A DNA stretch of 64,000 nt from Bacillus altitudinis 41KF2b (GTDB lineage Bacteria; Bacillota; Bacilli; Bacillales; Bacillaceae). Shown here in pieces: positions 18,485 through 27,966 of the stretch; within the stretch, counting starts at the first letter, position 1, and each line of letters starts with the position of its first letter. Where the stretch lies: the NCBI RefSeq assembly GCF_000691145.1, contig NZ_ASJC01000002.1, positions 124,001-188,000 on the forward strand, read 5' to 3'. The position numbers and the translations under genes were made by a program. The notes under the pieces are model-generated. The model saw only the letters and a list, made by a program, of their open reading frames with translations. It was not told where the DNA came from and did no database searches.

Positions 18485-19453
18485 TTACGCCTGAACTGGC
18501 GTTTTGGCTTGCTGATCTTGCAGGACAAGCGCAATATTTTCAGCACATAAATGCATCATGTTTTTTCTCGTTTCAACACTTGCACTTCCGATATGAGGAA
18601 GCACTGTTACATTTGGTAATGTCGTTAATGGGTGATCTGGGCTGACTGGTTCCTTGCTAAATACATCCAGACCTGCTCCTGCAATTTTTCCTGTCGTGAC
18701 AGCATCATATAAAGCATCTTCGTCTACCGTCTGCCCTCTGGAAACGTTGATGAAGTAAGCTGTGTTCTTCATCTGCTCAAATGCTTTCTTATTAAACATT
18801 TCTTTCGTTTCAGGCGTTAAAGGCGTCAAACAAACGATGAAATCAGACTGCGTAAGCAGCTCATCAAATGCGGCATAGGTCACACCTAGCTGCGCTTCTG
18901 CTTCTGGCTTTCTTGAACGATTATGATAAAGCACATTCATATCAAAACCTTTTGCCCGCTTGGCCAGTGCAGTTCCAATACTGCCCATTCCGACAATCCC
19001 TAACGTTTTATGATGCACATCAGCACCAGCTAGAAGAAGCGGTCCCCAGCCTGTCCAGTTCCCATCCTTAATCCAATCACTCGCTTCGACAATTCGTCTT
19101 GCTGACGCCATCAAAAGCGCAAAGGCTAAATCAGCTGTCGATTCTGTTAAGACGTCCGGTGTATGACATACCGTGATCCCGTGCTTTTTAGCTGCCTTTA
19201 GATCAATATTGTCATAGCCGACCGCGAGATTCGCGACCACTTTTAGATTTGGAGCATTTGATAAAAGTGCCTCATCTACTTGATCTGACAGCATCGTGAG
19301 CAGCCCATCTGCTTGAGCCGCTTGTTTTTCTAACTCTTCTCTTGGACACGGCTCATCCTCGCTCGTCCACATGTCAATATGAGCGACTTCTTTTAATGGT
19401 GTAAGTGTTGTTTCATCAAGCTTTCTTGTGATATAGACATAAGGTTTCGTCAA
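18485..19453 (-). CDS. D-2-hydroxyacid dehydrogenase (glyoxylate/hydroxypyruvate/2-ketogluconate reductase type)
   Basis: A 322-residue NAD(P)-dependent dehydrogenase of the D-isomer-specific 2-hydroxyacid family. The nucleotide-binding GMGSIGTALA lies near residues 153-162. The VSRGQTVDEDAL block carries the catalytic arginine region, and the HIGSA histidine is near the C-terminus. A TTG start at 19453 has AAAGGAG eight bases upstream; longer in-frame starts lie before that site. It most resembles B. subtilis YvcT-type enzymes. It lies between hom and yutH, where I do not recall a gene in B. subtilis, so it is a lineage insertion or relocation. The true substrate is unknown. Confidence 0.85.
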   Translation of the reverse strand: MTKPYVYITRKLDETTLTPLKEVAHIDMWTSEDEPCPREELEKQAAQADGLLTMLSDQVDEALLSNAPNLKVVANLAVGYDNIDLKAAKKHGITVCHTPDVLTESTADLAFALLMASARRIVEASDWIKDGNWTGWGPLLLAGADVHHKTLGIVGMGSIGTALAKRAKGFDMNVLYHNRSRKPEAEAQLGVTYAAFDELLTQSDFIVCLTPLTPETKEMFNKKAFEQMKNTAYFINVSRGQTVDEDALYDAVTTGKIAGAGLDVFSKEPVSPDHPLTTLPNVTVLPHIGSASVETRKNMMHLCAENIALVLQDQQAKTPVQA

Positions 19454-19527
19454 GAAGAACACTCCTTTGGTTGATTTCTTTAAGCATAACGAAAAACGCC
19501 TCAAGAGAAAAGAGACGTTTCGTCTGT

Positions 19528-20550
19528 TCACTGAAACTTCAAATCAGCGGATTGATGAATCCATCCAACAGGAGGAATGAGATGCCCACCGCTGCGCATG
19601 GCACTCAATTCTTGAAACACCTTGAGAAAATATTCGTAGCGGTTCGCATCATTTAAAACATAATCTAATCGTTCTTCATAATAAGATTTTTCATTTTCTC
19701 CTGACATATAATAACCTTCGACAATTTCAAAATAATGAAGCGGAAACAGAAGACGGCTGTACAGCAGACGCTTTGAAAATGATGAAAGAGGCGTAACCTG
19801 CTCATATTGCTGCAAAAAGGAGAATCCCTCTTCAATTAAATCCTCCTTATGCTGGACAAAGGTTTCTCTTAAATATTCTGCGATGTCTCTTGTTGGATGG
19901 TCAAATACCCAGTCAACAGGTAAACGAAGCGGCTGCTCATGTGGCCAGGTCATACGTGAAAAGCGCTGATGACAAACAGTACCTGAATCACATTCTTTTG
20001 GTTCATCATCAAGCTCTGTATCCACTAAATATTGAATGGCATTTTCCGTTAATCCGAGATAATACGGAAAGGATTCAATAAATTTCTTTTCAAATCGTTC
20101 AAGTGGTTTTTGATGCATTTGCTGCATCCAAAAGCCTTCCAGCTGGTCTAACCGTTTTGCCCATAATTCCTTCCAAGCTCCGACACGTTTTGTTTCAGAC
20201 ACCTCATAAGGAAACCCTCTTCCCCTGACATGAAAGGCCGCCAGCTCTGATGCGTGCTGAAATGAGCGGCTTGTAACCCGCGGTGCTGCCTTTAATAGAG
20301 CGTACAGTTCTTTTCCATGGGTAAAAGTCGGTTTCTCTTCGTTTGTTAATTCAAACACGGCAACGTATGGGTCACCGTCATTCAGTAAATACTGACTGAT
20401 ATGATAAAGCTCTGTGAGTTCTTCTTCTCGCAAATGAGACACGGGAACAATGATGAAGAGAGCTTTCGCCGTTTGAAAGCTCTGATAACTGCCATATGGC
20501 ATAAATTGACGCACATCAATACCAAATGTGTGATAAATGGTTTCTTTCAT
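19528..20550 (-). CDS. yutH: YutH, CotS-family spore coat-associated kinase-like protein
   Basis: A 340-residue protein of the CotS/YutH family, which has a protein-kinase-like (choline-kinase) fold and is associated with the spore coat. The segment CHQRFSRMTWPHEQPLRLPVDWVFDHPTRDIAEYLRE corresponds to the catalytic loop region, but the classical HGD motif is replaced by CHQ, so kinase activity is doubtful. The start is ATG at 20550 with AGGTGA upstream. It is divergent from yutG. Confidence 0.85.
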   Translation of the reverse strand: MKETIYHTFGIDVRQFMPYGSYQSFQTAKALFIIVPVSHLREEELTELYHISQYLLNDGDPYVAVFELTNEEKPTFTHGKELYALLKAAPRVTSRSFQHASELAAFHVRGRGFPYEVSETKRVGAWKELWAKRLDQLEGFWMQQMHQKPLERFEKKFIESFPYYLGLTENAIQYLVDTELDDEPKECDSGTVCHQRFSRMTWPHEQPLRLPVDWVFDHPTRDIAEYLRETFVQHKEDLIEEGFSFLQQYEQVTPLSSFSKRLLYSRLLFPLHYFEIVEGYYMSGENEKSYYEERLDYVLNDANRYEYFLKVFQELSAMRSGGHLIPPVGWIHQSADLKFQ

Positions 20551-20612
20551 GATTTCACCTGCGTTCATAAAATCAGTCTCTTATCATATCGTAGTCGCAG
20601 GTTGAGGGATTT

Positions 20613-21182
20613 ATGAATACTATTTACTATCCGAAGCTTTTTCACACGTTGTGGACAAATTACGAGGATTGGGTGAGGAACATGCCGCATCATCATGAGA
20701 TGAACGAAGTAGAAAAAACAGCAAGACGCCGTTTACAGGAACGAGGCGTAACCATTCAAGATATAGCAGACCTTGTCTTCTTTTTACAGGAAAAATATCA
20801 TCCTGGCTTAGACATGACAGAGTGCATCCACAATGTGGAACGTGTCATCGCAAAACGTGAAGTCCAAAATGCCATCTTAACAGGCGTTGAACTAGATGTT
20901 CTCGCTGAGCAAAAAAAGCTGACAGAACCGCTGCAATCTATTCTTGAAACAGATGAAAGTCTATATGGGGTTGATGAGATTTTATCCTTTGCCATCGTTA
21001 ATATTTATGGCTCCATCGGCTTTACGAATTACGGATATATCGATAAAGAAAAACCAGGGATTCTTGGGAAACTCAACGATAAATCCTCAGGCGAATGCCA
21101 CACCTTTTTAGATGACATTGTCGGTGCTATTGCTGCGGCAGCATCAAGTAGACTGGCACATAGTGCGAGAAATGCAGAATAA
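20613..21182 (+). CDS. yutG: YutG, phosphatidylglycerophosphatase A-related protein
   Basis: A 189-residue member of the PgpA family, which dephosphorylates phosphatidylglycerophosphate in Gram-negatives. Conserved blocks are ARRRLQERGVTIQDIADLV, EVQNAILTGVELD and the C-terminal HTFLDDIVGAIAAAA. There is no strong membrane span, so it is the soluble Gram-positive branch. The start is ATG at 20613 with a weak GAGGG site; an internal ATG at residue 30 is possible. It is convergent with yutF. Confidence 0.83.
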   Translation: MNTIYYPKLFHTLWTNYEDWVRNMPHHHEMNEVEKTARRRLQERGVTIQDIADLVFFLQEKYHPGLDMTECIHNVERVIAKREVQNAILTGVELDVLAEQKKLTEPLQSILETDESLYGVDEILSFAIVNIYGSIGFTNYGYIDKEKPGILGKLNDKSSGECHTFLDDIVGAIAAAASSRLAHSARNAE

Positions 21183-21188
21183 AACACA

Positions 21189-21223
21189 AAAGAGGACGTG
21201 CGTCTCACGCTTGTCCTCTTTTC
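21189..21223. terminator. Bidirectional terminator between yutG and yutF
   Basis: GAGGAC pairs with GTCCTC, and the GCGT/ACGC inner stem extends it; A- and T-runs lie on both sides. Confidence 0.75.
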
Positions 21224-21224
21224 A

Positions 21225-21995
21225 TTAAGATAATCGTTCAATCCACTCAGATAATGAATCAATGACATAGGTTGGCTGTTTGTCATATTTCTGAAGCAGC
21301 TCTTTTGTCGTGACGCCTGTATGGACAAGCAGTGTATCCATCCCTGCATTCATCCCTGCCATAATATCGGTATCATAGTTATCGCCCACCATGAGCGTCT
21401 CTGACACATCTGTCCCGAGCACCCGCATGGCCTGTTCCATAATGATAGACTCTGGCTTTCCGATAAATGTTGGCTGCACTGTTGTTGTAACCGTCAGCAC
21501 AGATGTTAACGATCCATTTCCAGGTAACAGCCCTCTTTCTGTCGGAATGGCAATATCTCCATTTGTTGAAACAAATTGTGCACCTTGACGGATCGCAATG
21601 GCTCCTACCGCTAGTTTTTCATATGTAATACCGCGGTCTATTCCAACGACAACGAAATCAGCGTCTTCTTGACCAAACGACAAACCTTTTTCTTTGATGG
21701 CCTGCTGAATGCCTTCTTCTCCGATCACATACACCGAGGCATCTTTCTTTTGTTCTGCGATATAGTTTGCCGTCGCCATACTTGTTGTAAAGACTTGTTC
21801 TTCCGTTGCTGGAATATCGAATGAAACCAGTTTCTCTGCTACTTGCTTCGGTGTGCGTGAAGAGTTATTCGTGACAAACAAATAAGGGATGTTCAACTCA
21901 TTTAACTTGTGAACAAATTGCCCCGCCTCTTCGATCTTTTCTGTTCCTTTATACATCGTCCCGTCTAAATCAATTAAATAGCCTTTGTATTTCAT
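21225..21995 (-). CDS. yutF: YutF, NagD-type HAD phosphatase
   Basis: A 256-residue haloacid dehalogenase-like phosphatase that acts on small phosphorylated metabolites, with nucleotides as the likely substrates in B. subtilis. Motif I is IDLDGTMYKG (residues 7-16), motif II is FVTNNSSRTP, and motif IV is MVGDNYDTDI near residues 200-209. The start is ATG at 21995. It is the first of the compact yutF-yutE-yutD group, with 20-30-bp gaps. Confidence 0.92.
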   Translation of the reverse strand: MKYKGYLIDLDGTMYKGTEKIEEAGQFVHKLNELNIPYLFVTNNSSRTPKQVAEKLVSFDIPATEEQVFTTSMATANYIAEQKKDASVYVIGEEGIQQAIKEKGLSFGQEDADFVVVGIDRGITYEKLAVGAIAIRQGAQFVSTNGDIAIPTERGLLPGNGSLTSVLTVTTTVQPTFIGKPESIIMEQAMRVLGTDVSETLMVGDNYDTDIMAGMNAGMDTLLVHTGVTTKELLQKYDKQPTYVIDSLSEWIERLS

Positions 21996-22016
21996 GCTGC
22001 TTACAACTCCAATGGT

Positions 22017-22454
22017 TTATTTAAACGCTGATACTGGTCCAAGCTCCTGCTCCAAGTAAGTGCGAATTCGATTCGGGAAGACTTGCAGCGCCTGTTCTAC
22101 CTCACTGATGACCTGCAACAAATCGTGATGAACCACTTCTTGGTACTGCTGAACAAGTGTTTTACGACACGAGACCAGTTTTTTCAGGTGAGTGCCTTCT
22201 TCTGTTGGTACAACCTTTTCATCCACAAGAATATCCATGATGTCGTCATAGCTTCCTGGGTCCCGCATGATAAAGCCGTCAATCATATCATTTCCTGTAT
22301 CAAGAATACATTCGACGAGCAAATGAACAATTCGTTCTAGCGCTTTTTTTTCTAAAGGGCTTGACCATGTTTGATGACTGCGCATCAAATTATATTGCTC
22401 CTCAAAAAAACGTAATGTCTCTTCAATCTTCTTTCTGTCTACGAAATACATCAT
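22017..22454 (-). CDS. yutE: YutE, HepT/DUF86-family protein
   Basis: A 145-residue helical protein of the HepT (DUF86) family, whose best-known members are HEPN toxins paired with MNT nucleotidyltransferases. There is no MNT partner here. The RNase motif R-x4-6-H of active HEPN proteins appears as RKTLVQQY, with the histidine replaced by glutamine, so RNase activity is unlikely. It has conserved GHLL-like and DPGSYDDIMDIL segments. The start is ATG at 22454 (or 22451) with AAGGGGAG upstream. Confidence 0.87.
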   Translation of the reverse strand: MMYFVDRKKIEETLRFFEEQYNLMRSHQTWSSPLEKKALERIVHLLVECILDTGNDMIDGFIMRDPGSYDDIMDILVDEKVVPTEEGTHLKKLVSCRKTLVQQYQEVVHHDLLQVISEVEQALQVFPNRIRTYLEQELGPVSAFK

Positions 22455-22470
22455 GACGCTCCCCTTTGCG

Positions 22471-22746
22471 TTATTTTCTAATCCGCTTTAAGACAAAATA
22501 GGCACAGCCAAAATTACAGTATTCATAAATGTATTCATCGAGTGTACTGATTTTTGTATCGAATGTGGCCTTTTGGTTTTGGTCATCAAAGAACCCCTTC
22601 AGCCTAAGCTGGTTGTAGCCCCAATCCCCCACAATATAATCATACTTATTTAAAATATCTGAGTACCTTGCTTTAAACGCTTCCTCATCAAAGCCGTCTT
22701 TGATTTCTCTGACAAGATCAAAGGTAGCATTCTGAATGACGATCAT
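22471..22746 (-). CDS. yutD: YutD, DUF1027 protein
   Basis: A 91-residue protein of the DUF1027 family. It has a conserved core YDYIVGDWGYNQLRLKGF near residues 36-53 and a C-terminal EYCNFGCAYFVLKR segment. Function is unknown. The start is ATG at 22746 with AAGAGGTGAG upstream; an ATG at 22773 lies before that site. It probably leads the yutD-yutE-yutF unit. Confidence 0.85.
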   Translation of the reverse strand: MIVIQNATFDLVREIKDGFDEEAFKARYSDILNKYDYIVGDWGYNQLRLKGFFDDQNQKATFDTKISTLDEYIYEYCNFGCAYFVLKRIRK

Positions 22747-22866
22747 CTTCTCACCTCTTTTTAAACGATCCACCTTTAATGATAATTCATTGGAACAACT
22801 CCATCAATTGCTAAAGCATGTTTTTTCCGATTTAGCCGAAGCTAAAGAAAAAAGGAGGTCATATTT

Positions 22867-23502
22867 ATGATGAAACAACTGACAGCCACTATTCTCCTAT
22901 GCATGCTTTTAGGCGGGTGCGGCTTTCAATCAGGCATGAACCGGCAAGTGGATGAAGATTCTTCCAGCAAGACAATCCGCCTGTCTGATCGTCATGAAGG
23001 AAATAATTCCAACATGCCAGAAGCAGATACGAATCGAGCAGGCTATGTTCGTTATCAGCGCCAGCAAGTAACCGATCAGAAGGAAAGAACCCCTGCTTTA
23101 AATCGTGAGCATCTTGCCCACGTGATTACAAGTTTAGCCATTCAGCTGCCAAATATAAAGGATGCAGCAACACTTGTCACAGACGAGGATGCCCTCATTG
23201 TGTATCGAACAGGCAACAAAAACCGAGATGAATCAGCCGATCAAGTGAAAAAAACAGCGGTTTCTGTTCTCCCTCGTTATTATCATGTGTACGTCTCTGA
23301 TAACCCAGAGCACTTTCAATCCATTGCCAATTTTTCACGTCTTCAAACCAATTCACGTGATTTTGATCAAATTTTAACGAAAACGATTCAACAAATGAAA
23401 TACTCTCCTCAAGGCGGAGATATTTCAACGAAAGAAGATGCCAATGGCATGACGAATTCCGATCGGACCATGAGACGAAACGCACCTTACGGCCAAAATT
23501 AA
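22867..23502 (+). CDS. yutC: YutC, YhcN/YlaJ-type sporulation lipoprotein
   Basis: A 211-residue lipoprotein: basic start, hydrophobic stretch and lipobox LLGGC with Cys18 as the lipidation site. The central region (about residues 75-165) matches the YhcN/YlaJ sporulation lipoprotein domain found in spore membranes. The C-terminal tail is Asn/Met/Arg-rich. The start is ATG at 22867 with AAAGGAGG upstream. It is convergent with lipA. Confidence 0.85.
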   Translation: MMKQLTATILLCMLLGGCGFQSGMNRQVDEDSSSKTIRLSDRHEGNNSNMPEADTNRAGYVRYQRQQVTDQKERTPALNREHLAHVITSLAIQLPNIKDAATLVTDEDALIVYRTGNKNRDESADQVKKTAVSVLPRYYHVYVSDNPEHFQSIANFSRLQTNSRDFDQILTKTIQQMKYSPQGGDISTKEDANGMTNSDRTMRRNAPYGQN

Positions 23503-23509
23503 TACGAGA

Positions 23510-23538
23510 AAAAACGCCAGAGAGCTCTGGCGTTTTCT
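23510..23538. terminator. Bidirectional terminator between yutC and lipA
   Basis: ACGCCAGAG pairs with CTCTGGCGT with a two-base loop, flanked by A- and T-runs. Confidence 0.87.
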
Positions 23539-23541
23539 TTG

Positions 23542-24438
23542 TTATGCTTGCGCCTGACGCTTCTTAGACGCTTCGTTTACTTGTTCGTCTGCATGATAAG
23601 AAGAACGGACAAGCGGTCCAGCTTCACAGTGGCTAAAGCCTTTTGACATGGCAATTTCCTTCAGCTCTGCAAACTCATCTGGATGGTAGTATTTTTGCAC
23701 TTTCAAATGCTTTTTCGACGGTTGTAAATACTGACCAATTGCCATGATGTCAACGTTATTGGCAAGAAGATCATCCATAACTTCAATGATTTCTTCCTTC
23801 GTTTCACCAAGTCCAATCATAATGCTTGATTTCGTTGGAATGTCAGGCTGCATTTCTTTTGCACGACGCAAGAATTCCAATGAACGATCGTATGTAGCCC
23901 GTGCACGAACTCTTGGTGTTAACCTGCGTACTGTTTCAATATTGTGATTTAAAATATCAGGGCGTGTATCCATTAACGTTTTCAAATTATCATAATTGCC
24001 ACCCATGTCTGAAGGGAGAACTTCAATTGTTGTGAATGGACTTTTTCTTCTAATGGCACGAACAGTTTCAGCAAATACGCCTGCTCCGCCATCTTTTTGG
24101 TCATCCCTTGCAACCGCTGTTATAACAGCGTGCTTTAAATTCATTAAAGCCACTGAATCTGCCACGCGTTCTGGCTCTTGCAAGTCTAATTCAGTAGGAA
24201 GTCCGGTTTTCACCGCACAGAAACGGCATGCGCGCGTACAAACAGATCCGAGGATCATAAATGTAGCAGTTCTTCTCACTGCCCAGCATTCGTGAATATT
24301 CGGACATTTCGCTTCCTCACAAACGGTATGCAGGTTGTTTTCCCGCATCATTTTTTTCAAACCGGTATAGTTTTCATTCGTATTCAGCTTAATTTTAAGC
24401 CAGTCCGGTTTTCTTACGTGCTCTTCCTTCTTTGCCAA
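23542..24438 (-). CDS. lipA: Lipoyl synthase
   Basis: A radical-SAM enzyme that inserts two sulfurs into octanoyl-protein. The auxiliary-cluster cysteines lie in [12 protein letters not shown] (about residues 38-49), the radical-SAM CxxxCxxC is CTRACRFC (about 64-71), and the C-terminal RSSYHAD is present. The TTG at 24438 is preferred to the ATG at 24453: GGAG is nine bases upstream and it yields 298 residues, the B. subtilis length. GcvH, a lipoylated protein, is also encoded in this window. Confidence 0.95.
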   Translation of the reverse strand: MAKKEEHVRKPDWLKIKLNTNENYTGLKKMMRENNLHTVCEEAKCPNIHECWAVRRTATFMILGSVCTRACRFCAVKTGLPTELDLQEPERVADSVALMNLKHAVITAVARDDQKDGGAGVFAETVRAIRRKSPFTTIEVLPSDMGGNYDNLKTLMDTRPDILNHNIETVRRLTPRVRARATYDRSLEFLRRAKEMQPDIPTKSSIMIGLGETKEEIIEVMDDLLANNVDIMAIGQYLQPSKKHLKVQKYYHPDEFAELKEIAMSKGFSHCEAGPLVRSSYHADEQVNEASKKRQAQA

Positions 24439-24725
24439 TTCCATCATCTCCATATGAATTCGTTAAAGGTGCATATACAATCATCTTCCTGCTATATACG
24501 ATGGATGCAGCTGTTGCCGCAAAAAATTGAATCTTCGGCCTAAGGCCTTTTCTTTAGACACTTTAACATAGTACAGATTGAACAACAAGGGAATGAGCTG
24601 CAAAAATACCCAAAAGACTCCTAAAATAACAGAAGAAAATTACTAACATTTTCTTCTTATGAAATAACGTGATCAAACCACACTAAACGGTAGAAGAGAT
24701 GTTCGAAGAAAGGAGATGGACGTTT

Positions 24726-25706
24726 GTGAAAGTGGTTTTAGCGATCATCATCGCTCTTTCAATGATTCCCGCATCAGTCCATGCACAAGGGACAAACAAA
24801 CAGCCCGATGAATTAAAACAGCGAATGGCACTGTATGAAAAGATCGCCATCACCACACAGGTCCCGTGGTATGTACTTGCTGCGGTTGATCAGTATGAAC
24901 ACAATATACGCAAAAGCAGAAGAGATTTACCCAAACAAACAGGTGTGATTGGTATCTACATTCCCCGGGAAATGTGGATAGGACCAGAAAATCCAAATAA
25001 GCAGGATACCTCTCCATTAAGCATTAAAGTTTTTGACGGTATTGGGCTTGATGGAAATGGGGATGGAAAAGCAGAAATCGATAACGATGAAGATGTCCTG
25101 TTCACGTTTGCTCAATACTTGCTCCATTACGGCAGCAGCATCGACCAATTAAAAATTGCGCTGTGGGATTATTACGGACGTGATCAAACCGTTGGAATCA
25201 TTTCATCTTTTATGAAGCTCTATCAGCATTACGGCCATCTTGACCTTGGAAAGCATGCGTTTCCTCTTCCGGTTGGCGCTGACTACAGCTACAGGAGTAC
25301 ATGGGGTGATGCGAGAGGCTTTGGAGGCAGAAGAATTCATGAGGGCACTGATCTATTTGCTCATTACGGTCTTCCTGTTCGTGCGACATCGTACGGCGTG
25401 ATTGAAATGAAAGGCTGGAACCGCTTTGGCGGCTGGCGGATCGGCATTCGAGATATTCATAATCATTATCATTATTTTGCCCACTTAAATGGCTTTGCAA
25501 AAGGACTCAAAGCTGGGCAGATTGTAGAACCTGGTCAAGTCATCGGATCAGTCGGAAGCTCCGGTTACGGTCCACCTGGCACAGCAGGAAAATTCCCGCC
25601 ACACCTTCATTATGGCATGTATAAAGACAATGGACGAACTGAATGGTCGTTTGATCCTTACCCTCATTTAAGGGCATGGGAAAGAGCCGAGCGGAAACGT
25701 CGATAA
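24726..25706 (+). CDS. lytH: LytH, sporulation L-Ala-D-Glu endopeptidase (M23)
   Basis: A secreted metallopeptidase of the M23 (LytM) family that trims spore cortex peptide side chains. The signal peptide covers about residues 1-22 (to HAQ). The zinc motif HEGTDLFAHYG (HxxxD) is near residues 201-211 and HLHYG (HxH) near residue 295. The GTG at 24726 has AAAGGAG ten bases upstream and gives 326 residues, the B. subtilis length. No sigma-A promoter is obvious upstream, consistent with sporulation control. Confidence 0.92.
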   Translation: MKVVLAIIIALSMIPASVHAQGTNKQPDELKQRMALYEKIAITTQVPWYVLAAVDQYEHNIRKSRRDLPKQTGVIGIYIPREMWIGPENPNKQDTSPLSIKVFDGIGLDGNGDGKAEIDNDEDVLFTFAQYLLHYGSSIDQLKIALWDYYGRDQTVGIISSFMKLYQHYGHLDLGKHAFPLPVGADYSYRSTWGDARGFGGRRIHEGTDLFAHYGLPVRATSYGVIEMKGWNRFGGWRIGIRDIHNHYHYFAHLNGFAKGLKAGQIVEPGQVIGSVGSSGYGPPGTAGKFPPHLHYGMYKDNGRTEWSFDPYPHLRAWERAERKRR

Positions 25707-25708
25707 AT

Positions 25709-25748
25709 AAAAGGAGAAGTTTAGCGATACCGCTTGCTTCTCCTTTTG
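25709..25748 (+). terminator. Terminator of lytH
   Basis: AAAAGGAGAAG pairs with CTTCTCCTTTT, with an inner GCGATACCGC stem; T-rich tail on the plus strand. Confidence 0.82.
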
Positions 25749-25787
25749 ATATGTATCAACATTTTCCCGGTCATCACTTGTCTACTG

Positions 25788-26018
25788 TTACTGCTTATGC
25801 TTTTCTTTCAATCCTAAAACTAAAAAAAGAATACCCATGATGAAAAAAAGGAGATACACAACTGTTACTTCAAGTGGAATCATGTCAAACATCCCTCTAA
25901 ATAAGTCGACACTCAAACTGTCACTCCCAGCTAATAATATCGATGCCGACATATATTTAGCACTAAATACAATGGCAAATACTAAAAAACAAAACCCGCT
26001 TACATGAATTTTCTTCAT
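25788..26018 (-). CDS. Small two-span membrane protein
   Basis: A 76-residue hydrophobic protein with two predicted membrane helices (about residues 6-26 and 46-69) and a basic C-terminus. I do not recognise a family. GAGGAGG lies 11 bases before the ATG at 26018; a TTG at 26027 is six bases from it and is an alternative start. It lies between lytH and the DUF2691 gene, in a segment that does not match the B. subtilis order that I recall. Confidence 0.6.
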   Translation of the reverse strand: MKKIHVSGFCFLVFAIVFSAKYMSASILLAGSDSLSVDLFRGMFDMIPLEVTVVYLLFFIMGILFLVLGLKEKHKQ

Positions 26019-26210
26019 ATCAATCAAATCCTCCTCTCACTTTCATAACAGACGATCGTGAAAAATCAGCCTTCAGGATAGCTACACTATTCAAAAAAAG
26101 AAAACAATGAACATTTATCATGGCATGTAATCCGTATGGAATCAACTGGTTAATTAGGATATGATGAGCCAATGAAAGACTACTTCACAAAGAGTTAGGG
26201 GGGGGTTTTT

Positions 26211-26675
26211 TTGAAAAGAGGAATGACCTTTACCATGCCAAATGAATACGGAGTCTTCCTTGGAGAAGTGCTAAAACCGATCGACATCACCAAATTCAGC
26301 TGGCGAATCGATTCCGAAGACTCGAATATACTTGTTGATGGCGAAAAAGATGAAGAACTTTTTCCTGAAGGTAAAACAGAAATGGACGGTATAGAACTCA
26401 AACACCTCATTGAAAACAAGACGTATTATATGATTTCCGCCGATTTACAAGCATATCCAAAAGGGACATTGTCTCATATTAAGACCTTTGAAGAATTTAT
26501 TGAAAGCCAATGCGAGCTTGTTCTTTTGGTGGCCGATTGCTCCTATGTCACGATCTATTGCAAAAATAAGGGAACACTCGAATGCCTATACAAGAATGCA
26601 GTTGAATGTGGATTTGAAGACGTGACCTATATCACCGATGAAAATGATGCAAGGACAAGACTGTCTGTTTCGTAA
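26211..26675 (+). CDS. DUF2691-family protein
   Basis: A 154-residue cytoplasmic protein resembling the DUF2691 family of Bacillus. It has an N-terminal PNEYGVFLGE block, a central YYMISADLQAYPKG segment, and the C-terminal YITDENDARTRLSV that is characteristic of the family. Function is unknown; such genes often sit in variable regions. It starts with TTG at 26211 after an unusually strong G-run ribosome site (A followed by eight or nine G). Confidence 0.78.
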   Translation: MKRGMTFTMPNEYGVFLGEVLKPIDITKFSWRIDSEDSNILVDGEKDEELFPEGKTEMDGIELKHLIENKTYYMISADLQAYPKGTLSHIKTFEEFIESQCELVLLVADCSYVTIYCKNKGTLECLYKNAVECGFEDVTYITDENDARTRLSVS

Positions 26676-26721
26676 CAACAAAACGTTCATCACAAAAACA
26701 CTATATGCAATCACAGCGTAT

Positions 26722-26756
26722 GAAAAAAATAGCCCAATTCGTCCATTGGGCTGTTA
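26722..26756. terminator. Terminator between the DUF2691 gene and yunB
   Basis: AGCCCAAT pairs with ATTGGGCT, with T7 following on the minus strand (yunB direction). Confidence 0.8.
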
Positions 26757-27524
26757 TTCTTTCTTCTCCTTTTTCTCGGGCAGAACAATCGATGGAGCGC
26801 CTGAATTTGTTCCGCTGCCATTATAATAATCTGGGACGTCTCCTTGAACGGCTTGGATGGAGACAGGCACGGAGTTTTTGACGACGATGGTTTCTGAGGC
26901 GAATGGGATGATGACTCTCACTTTCACCTCAATGAGCACACTAATATCAATCAAGGCATTGTTGATGCCATATGGCTTGATGTTTTTTTCAACGTCTGTA
27001 TGCGGGTCACCAATGACACTGAATCGTACAGGCACTTTTGGTCCTAGGTTGGCGATAAGTGCATTTCCGGACGCTTGCCCAAGCGGAATGTTATATATAA
27101 TGCCGTCATGTCCATCTGTTTGATCCTTTAATGCTTCTTTTGCCTCTTTTTGAAAATTCCCCTTTTCAATGTCCTCTAGATTTTTTTGAAGGTGACGTGA
27201 CAGGTCAGCCATTGCTTTCGATGTTGCTTGCGCATTGAAGTCGATAGTTGTCACTTTTCCGTTCTCACTTGTATTCATCACAACCATATCTTTCATATTC
27301 TCCTGATCATCTGCAAAATCCTGAACAGAATATTGGATGAGATGATTGGCGATTCGTTCTGTTTCTAGTTCAGCAATGTGAATCAACGTTGGTTTAATGG
27401 AACGATTGATGAAGAATAGGCTAATGACAGTTGAGAGCACAAAAAATAATACGGCAAGCAGCATGACGTAACGAAATGGCAGAGGGCCCTTTTTATAGGG
27501 GCGATAACGGCGGTTCAATCTCAA
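26754..27524 (-). CDS. yunB: Sporulation protein YunB
   Basis: A 256-residue membrane-anchored protein required for normal sporulation in B. subtilis, made in the mother cell. A single N-terminal membrane helix lies at about residues 20-40 and the rest is exported or luminal, rich in short strands. The start is TTG at 27524 with AGGGGGG eight bases upstream. The acidic/basic C-terminal tail ends in KKEKKE. Confidence 0.87.
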   Translation of the reverse strand: MRLNRRYRPYKKGPLPFRYVMLLAVLFFVLSTVISLFFINRSIKPTLIHIAELETERIANHLIQYSVQDFADDQENMKDMVVMNTSENGKVTTIDFNAQATSKAMADLSRHLQKNLEDIEKGNFQKEAKEALKDQTDGHDGIIYNIPLGQASGNALIANLGPKVPVRFSVIGDPHTDVEKNIKPYGINNALIDISVLIEVKVRVIIPFASETIVVKNSVPVSIQAVQGDVPDYYNGSGTNSGAPSIVLPEKKEKKE

Positions 27525-27593
27525 TAAAAAATCCCCCCTTCTCCATTACAAGTGTATGCAGACAGGCGGGGGGATAGGAATCATCTGTACATT

Positions 27594-27899
27594 TTATTTC
27601 ACCATTTTTAATAATGCATCTCTTCCAATTGTGCCAGCATGAATGCCGAGCGACTCAGCGGCATATGTCACAGATTCTAAAGGTGCATCCAGCAATTGCT
27701 CGATGGTTCTTACACCGACTGCTCTTCCTGCGATGATTCCTCTATCTGCAAGCTTTTCATTTAGGAGCCCGACATCAAGTGCACCGCACATAATATAACC
27801 ATGCTCATTTGTCACTGCCATGAAATTGGTCTTTGGCAGTTTGACGGTGACGGCTGTAAAGGAATGGCCATCAATTGTAATAGGTGTTAAATTCACCAT
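27594..27899 (-). CDS. yunC: YunC, DUF1805 protein
   Basis: A 101-residue protein of the DUF1805 family, small alpha/beta, function unknown. Conserved features are the N-terminal LTPITIDGHSFTAV strand region and YIMCGALDVGLLNEKL near residues 35-50. The start is ATG at 27899 with GAAGGGA upstream. It lies just downstream of yunD in the same direction and is probably co-transcribed with it. Confidence 0.87.
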   Translation of the reverse strand: MVNLTPITIDGHSFTAVTVKLPKTNFMAVTNEHGYIMCGALDVGLLNEKLADRGIIAGRAVGVRTIEQLLDAPLESVTYAAESLGIHAGTIGRDALLKMVK

Positions 27900-27966
27900 A
27901 TCCCTTCACTCCCTTCAACACAATCTATGTGAAGGGAGGGCAAGTGTTGTTAGGCTGGAGCGGATT

